Origin: an uncultured bacterium
Lineage (GTDB): Bacteria; Patescibacteriota; Microgenomatia; UBA1400; UBA12108
Assembly (NCBI GenBank): GCA_903945195.1
Contig: CAJAUT010000013.1
Coordinates: 75,473 to 129,827, forward strand
Length of the DNA stretch: 54,355 bases
Reading direction: 5' to 3'
In this document: one piece after another, positions 50,296 to 54,355 of the stretch
How the letters are laid out: every line of letters starts with the position of its first letter
How positions within the stretch are numbered: the stretch's first letter is position 1
The notes under the pieces: model-generated
What the model saw: only the letters and a program-made list of their open reading frames with translations
Told to the model about the DNA's origin: nothing
The model's database searches: none
Made by a program: the position numbers and the translations under genes

Positions 50296-51888
50296 ATGCC
50301 TGACCCAATCACACCACAACTACCTGATCCACAAGCTTCGGTTGACGCAGCCCTAGGGAGTGTACCCATGGGAGATGAGACTCCCCTTGCTTTTGCAGCA
50401 CCTACCTTAAATGCCATGCCAGTATCACCCGTAGCACCCGTAGCACCCGCAGTACCTGAGGCGCCAAAACCTGAACCTATGCCTAGTGCAGGATCTAGTT
50501 ATCTGCCTCCTGTACCGCCAGCTCCTATTTCCACCCCACCAGTTGATGCCAAGCCAAAATCTAAGTTTGGATTGAAGATGGTAGGTTTAATGATTGGGGT
50601 GCTTGCGCTTATTGGTGGGATTGGGTATGGCAGTTGGTGGATATATTTTACGAACTATAGTGAACCAGCAAAGATTGCAGGGGTTATAACAGAATCAAAA
50701 AATAAAGCGAGCTGTAACGGTTGTTTGAATGGAGGTTGGTTGGTTTGGAGAGATGGCGGGTGCAAGGTGACTGGAATTTGTGGTAATGAAGCTGTAGTTG
50801 ATAAAAATACTGATAATCCAAATGCGAGTACTACCCTGGACAGCAAGGGAACCTGTGAAGGAGCTCAAAAAGGATATGTTTGGTGCTCAAGTGTAGATAG
50901 CACTGGAAAGGCATATGCTTTTTGTAATACTAAAGGGATTGGTTGTAATCAAGCAGCGGTTGAGCAAGGATATACTATAAATTATGGATCCAGTGTATCC
51001 ACCATACCTAAAGATGGTTGGACAGCTTGTGAATGTGGTACTGGTATAACTTTATACTTCCAAAAGAGTGGTGTGTGTAATCAGGCCATTGCAGATAAAA
51101 CAGGTGGATATCTACCAAATACAAACAACGAGACAAATTACAATAAGATGGGTTTATGTGCTTTGGGCGGGAAGTATACATATAAGGCGGATGGTACACC
51201 CGTATTTACTTTAGATCAATTTAAGATTGATATAGCAGATAATTACTACTGTGATGAAAATGGTTGTTATGCCAAGAATGGGAATTGTATTTCTATGAAA
51301 TATAAATGTGATAAGCAAATTACAGGTAGATCTTGTACAGACAATGAAAAGCCTGGTACAACTTTTGACAATACTTGTGGCAAAGTAGAACAAATAGATA
51401 TTATGTGTTCGAATAATGGAACAATGCAGTATGTCGAGTCACGAACTAGAATAAATGGTGCTTGTGATGCGACGGCAGCAAATGAGAACCCTACAACCCA
51501 CAAAGCGTGTAATTTAACGACTAAAGTATGCGAGACGGTCACGGGCCCTGGGACAGATACCTGTACCACTGATGCAAACTGCGTGACTGCAGCACCTGTA
51601 CTGGCTTGTACTGGGCTTACTCAAACTCCTGTAGCAACGCCCACAATTGGTCAAACAGTGACATTCACTTGCGCTGGGACTATCACTCCAGCTGCAGCTG
51701 CTACCCTATCTTATAAATTCCGCTATAGTTTGGACAATGGTGCTGACCAACTACTGACAAATACAACTGCAACCACAGCTCAACTTGCGATAACGGCTTG
51801 TGGCACTTATTCTGTCCAGTGCAAGGTTTGCGCCACGATAGCTGGAGTACTTACTTGTGATCCTACTTGGACTGGAGCCGTACAATGA
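50296..51888 (+). CDS. Cysteine-rich surface protein with single membrane span
   Basis: 530 residues. A long Pro/Ala/Val-rich cytoplasmic tail (about 85 residues with VAPVAPAVPEAPKPEPMP), one span (MVGLMIGVLALIGGIGYGSWWIYF), then an exported region with more than 30 cysteines (CNGCLNGGWLVWRDGGCKVTGICG, KACNLTTKVCETVTG), implying many disulfides. The last 100 residues form a beta-rich, possibly Ig-like module with Cys pairs. No family recognised. It starts 11 bases after the previous gene and overlaps the next by ATGA. Confidence 0.7.
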   Translation: MPDPITPQLPDPQASVDAALGSVPMGDETPLAFAAPTLNAMPVSPVAPVAPAVPEAPKPEPMPSAGSSYLPPVPPAPISTPPVDAKPKSKFGLKMVGLMIGVLALIGGIGYGSWWIYFTNYSEPAKIAGVITESKNKASCNGCLNGGWLVWRDGGCKVTGICGNEAVVDKNTDNPNASTTLDSKGTCEGAQKGYVWCSSVDSTGKAYAFCNTKGIGCNQAAVEQGYTINYGSSVSTIPKDGWTACECGTGITLYFQKSGVCNQAIADKTGGYLPNTNNETNYNKMGLCALGGKYTYKADGTPVFTLDQFKIDIADNYYCDENGCYAKNGNCISMKYKCDKQITGRSCTDNEKPGTTFDNTCGKVEQIDIMCSNNGTMQYVESRTRINGACDATAANENPTTHKACNLTTKVCETVTGPGTDTCTTDANCVTAAPVLACTGLTQTPVATPTIGQTVTFTCAGTITPAAAATLSYKFRYSLDNGADQLLTNTTATTAQLAITACGTYSVQCKVCATIAGVLTCDPTWTGAVQ

Positions 51889-52739
51889 AAAAAACAATAC
51901 TTATAGCACTTGGAATATTTATCGCCATACTAGTCACTGTGGCGATAGTTTACTTTGTGCGCAAGCCTGCTCCTGTTGCCACACTACCTACCCCAAAACC
52001 AGTAGCAACTGTTCCATCCCCAATTGCTTCACCAATAATGGCACCAATCCTAGCTATTGAACAACCATCTGTGTGTTCAAAAAATATTGTGGTTGCATGT
52101 AGCTCGCCTACTCCAACACCATCCACTTCTCCTACCCCAACTCCATCTGGTTCCCCTACTCCTACTCCATCACCATCTATACCACCTGCTGCTGCATTAG
52201 ACTGTGTGGCCAAGAAAGCTTATGAAGACGACTCGCGAAATAGAGCTGCGTTTTACTATATGGAAAAAGAAATTGCCAATGCAAGTACCATCACCAGCGG
52301 ACAAACAATCTTGTACAATGTAATTGCAAAAAATACTGGTGGAAATAGTGTCCCAGATACTACTATTACTGATAAATTATCTAGCAACTTGACATATGTC
52401 GATGGTGATACTGGTTGTACTTATGACAATACTACTCGTGTAGTCACCTGTACCATAGGTACACTAGCTGCTGGCAGTGAGGCGCAGAGATCGTTCCGTG
52501 CAAAGGTGACTGCAGCAGGCAATTCTTCTATTGCAAATACAGCTGAAGTATCTTCTACCAATGGTCAAAGAGATAGTTGCAATATCACCATGGATGCAAC
52601 TGGCAAAGTGGTCGTGACTATAGCATCACCAATACCAACTGCCTTGCCAGTAGCTGGGGTATTTGAAGTAACGGTTGGGACAGTTGGGATCGGCGTCCTA
52701 CTACTAATCACTGGAGCCCTTGGATTACTACTACTTTAA
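51885..52739 (+). CDS. Surface protein with DUF11-like repeat and LPVAG tail
   Basis: 284 residues from the ATG at 51885 (MKKTILIALG); the track's start is a TTG six codons earlier. A signal/anchor, a Ser/Thr/Pro stalk (SPTPTPSTSPTPTPSGSPTP), a DUF11-like domain (ILYNVIAKNTGGNSVPDTTI, DKLSSNLTYVDGDTGCTY) and a tail of LPVAG plus a hydrophobic span. LPVAG is an LPxTG-like sorting motif with Ala at the fourth position; as in the 447-aa protein, no charged residues follow. The stalk is a likely glycosylation site (inference). Confidence 0.75.
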   Translation: MKKTILIALGIFIAILVTVAIVYFVRKPAPVATLPTPKPVATVPSPIASPIMAPILAIEQPSVCSKNIVVACSSPTPTPSTSPTPTPSGSPTPTPSPSIPPAAALDCVAKKAYEDDSRNRAAFYYMEKEIANASTITSGQTILYNVIAKNTGGNSVPDTTITDKLSSNLTYVDGDTGCTYDNTTRVVTCTIGTLAAGSEAQRSFRAKVTAAGNSSIANTAEVSSTNGQRDSCNITMDATGKVVVTIASPIPTALPVAGVFEVTVGTVGIGVLLLITGALGLLLL

Positions 52740-52750
52740 GTGGATTACTA

Positions 52751-54355
52751 TTATTTCCAGCTAGGCAATAGACTAAAAAGCATACTCCAGTAACTTACAG
52801 AGATAGGGAAACCATAGAGCATTGGTGACATCAACAGCAATACTATAAAGGCGAGGATGCAAAATAGTAAGGCGTGTTTTGAGTTTAGAGTAGATATCCA
52901 AGTAGCTACAATAATACAGAGAAAGGTCGAAGAAGGTAGGTAGTGATAGAAGAACATGATGCGAGGAGAGAAGATCCAAGGTATAGTAAAAATCCCGTAA
53001 AGTAGATAGAAAAGTGAGTACGGATAAGTAAAGATTTTGCGAATATTTAAAATAATTGCAACTAGACCAAACCACAAGATGATGGGGTTACCAATTGCAT
53101 AAATGTTGGCCAGTACTCCAGTCCCATATTTGACGTAGTACCATACCGGCCGAACGTCAAAGATCCACTCTAGAGGAGTTGACTGGTACCCATGAGTCGC
53201 GACAAGGTGCGTGTGGTAGTACCACATCTGTCTATGTAGTTCCCACCACTGTGCCCATGTATGACCAGCTAAGATAAATGGAGTAAAGGTGATGACGTAA
53301 ACAAAGACTGAGATTAGTAATAACCTTAGTGCAAAAAATATATGATATACAATAGAGCGAATATTTTTATAGTCTTTGAAATATTGATATGCATATATAT
53401 ATGCTAGTGGCACGACTCCATAAAGTGCACTCCACTTTGAAGCAAGTGATAACCCGTACAAGATAGCTGATAATTTCCATCTAGTTTTGACGGCAGAGTA
53501 AAGTGCAAAGATAAAAAATACCATCATATACATATCGTTCATGGCTATGCGTGACTGAGCAATGTGCAATCCTTCGATACTTACCAGAAAGGCTGAAAAT
53601 AATGCAACGTTTTTATTTGCTGTAAGCTCTTTTACCAACAAATAGATACCATAAATACTGATCACGCCAGCCAGGGCTGAGCCTAGTCGCCAGCCTGTAC
53701 TATTTTCTCCAAACAACAACATTCCTATCACCATGCCATACTTGGCAACAGGAGGGTGCGTCCATTCGTAAGCTACATCTTTTGGTGGTGTGGTCCACCA
53801 CTCCCAAGCTTCTTTGTGATTATTTAAATATTCACGGGCCGTAAAGGCATGATAAACTTCGTCAAAAATATAAGTTGGTGGATTTGAGATATTTGTAAAT
53901 CTTAGTAAACTAGCGATAATGAGAATCCCCACTAGAATCCTATTTTGATTAAAGATATTTTTACATTTATGTAAGAAGATTGGCCATGACCAAATAGTTG
54001 CAAGCATTATGGTAGTTGTGACGGTGATCCAAGAAACGAGAGAGATAGTAGTCAGACTAAATGGCCAAGTTTGGGTGTGCATGACCCAGTAGTATGCCCC
54101 GTATAAATTGAGGGTAAAAGTGATTGATAGAAGAGATAATGGGACAAGCAACCATGAGTCATAGATAGTGGCGATAGCTAAAAATGGAAGTCCAAACAAC
54201 AAATGCCTTTCGTGCATGCGAGTAGTGAAAGTGAAAAATAAAATAAGGATGGTAGCAGCCAAGCGCGCGATATATTTTTGATCAAAACCAGTGCGCTTCC
54301 AGTTTAAAATAGCAATTATGGACATGATACAAAAGATGATTAGACCTAGGATGTG
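52751..54355 (-). CDS. PMT-family (GT39-like) membrane glycosyltransferase, partial
   Basis: At least 534 codons are open to the right edge; the track's Met at 54325 is probably internal, because the frame stays open and hydrophobic to 54355. The last 410 residues are PMT-like: TYIFDEVYHAFTAREYL (catalytic-loop Asp-Glu), YEWTHPPVAKYGM and EGLHIAQSRIAMNDMYM, with many membrane spans. The first 110 residues (MHERHLLFGLPFLAIATI) resemble the end of another polytopic glycosyltransferase, so the full gene may be a tandem fusion. PMT enzymes move mannose from a polyprenyl phosphate carrier to Ser/Thr. Confidence 0.85.
   Translation of the reverse strand, partial: HILGLIIFCIMSIIAILNWKRTGFDQKYIARLAATILILFFTFTTRMHERHLLFGLPFLAIATIYDSWLLVPLSLLSITFTLNLYGAYYWVMHTQTWPFSLTTISLVSWITVTTTIMLATIWSWPIFLHKCKNIFNQNRILVGILIIASLLRFTNISNPPTYIFDEVYHAFTAREYLNNHKEAWEWWTTPPKDVAYEWTHPPVAKYGMVIGMLLFGENSTGWRLGSALAGVISIYGIYLLVKELTANKNVALFSAFLVSIEGLHIAQSRIAMNDMYMMVFFIFALYSAVKTRWKLSAILYGLSLASKWSALYGVVPLAYIYAYQYFKDYKNIRSIVYHIFFALRLLLISVFVYVITFTPFILAGHTWAQWWELHRQMWYYHTHLVATHGYQSTPLEWIFDVRPVWYYVKYGTGVLANIYAIGNPIILWFGLVAIILNIRKIFTYPYSLFYLLYGIFTIPWIFSPRIMFFYHYLPSSTFLCIIVATWISTLNSKHALLFCILAFIVLLLMSPMLYGFPISVSYWSMLFSLLPSWK

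Noticed and set aside
52100-52200. Pro/Thr repeat in the 284-aa protein as a functional DNA repeat
   Set aside because: It keeps the reading frame and is best explained as a protein stalk.
52726-52752. Short direct repeat TGGATTACTA at the end of the DUF11-like gene
   Set aside because: Only about 10 bases in a low-complexity region; no target-site or mobile-element context.

Overview
This is a gene-dense window from what looks like a Candidate Phyla Radiation (Patescibacteria) bacterium, most likely of the Microgenomates type (moderate confidence; no rRNA is present to settle it). The signs are pared-down housekeeping proteins (a 592-residue AlaRS, a 473-residue IF2, a short HrcA), compressed operons, many single-membrane-span exported proteins with Ser/Thr/Pro linkers, a sortase and a PMT-type glycosyltransferase. 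TGA ends many genes, often inside ATGA overlaps, so the code is standard bacterial and not the TGA=Gly code of Gracilibacteria/Absconditabacteria. No tRNA, rRNA or CRISPR array was found, and no gap between genes exceeds about 160 bases.

Layout. 1-3983 (minus): start of rpoC and complete rpoB with its promoter. 4019-6825 (minus, AT-rich): three coupled exported genes, one with a CHAP-like amidase end. 6878-12875 (minus): a cell-envelope operon with a 508-aa membrane protein, a 744-aa actin-like/baseplate-like fusion, a sortase, ruvX, a 57-aa zinc-ribbon gene absent from the ORF track, and mltG. 12915-14693: alaS. 14749-19967: small membrane proteins, a RodZ-like protein, FtsK and RNase J. 19976-26332: a cluster of membrane-anchored proteins sharing a PsbP-like YP..W motif, mixed with a protease-less Lon-type ATPase and an L,D-transpeptidase-like protein. 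26369-32358: nusA-infB-DHH and rpsO-pnp, a condensed form of the classical operon. 32461-35344: exported proteins; then dnaJ. 36275-39787: an AT-rich accessory patch with an intact IS30-family element, an SDR-like protein, a NUDIX hydrolase and unknowns. 39876-45362: hrcA-grpE-dnaK under a CIRCE operator, then lepA. 45389-47347: murJ and rpsT, divergent. 47386-52739 (plus): PilN/PilO-like genes followed by surface proteins, two ending in LPxTG-like signals. 52751-end: a PMT-family glycosyltransferase cut by the window edge.

How it fits together. The window joins core transcription and translation genes to a large envelope programme: peptidoglycan cutting and cross-linking (mltG, L,D-transpeptidase-like, CHAP-like, murJ), protein anchoring (sortase plus LPVAG/VPVTG tails), probable O-glycosylation (PMT plus S/T/P-rich linkers) and a pilus-like inner-membrane module.

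The most striking signal is regulatory. About sixteen genes that begin transcription units have a -10 box (TATAAT-like, several with an extended TGn) ending 6-8 bases before the start codon, which implies leaderless mRNAs. Many operon-internal genes, and the leadered rpoB and nusA, carry Shine-Dalgarno sequences instead. Two further regulatory points stand out: a terminator-like hairpin between the nusA promoter and nusA, and a long stem spanning the grpE stop codon.
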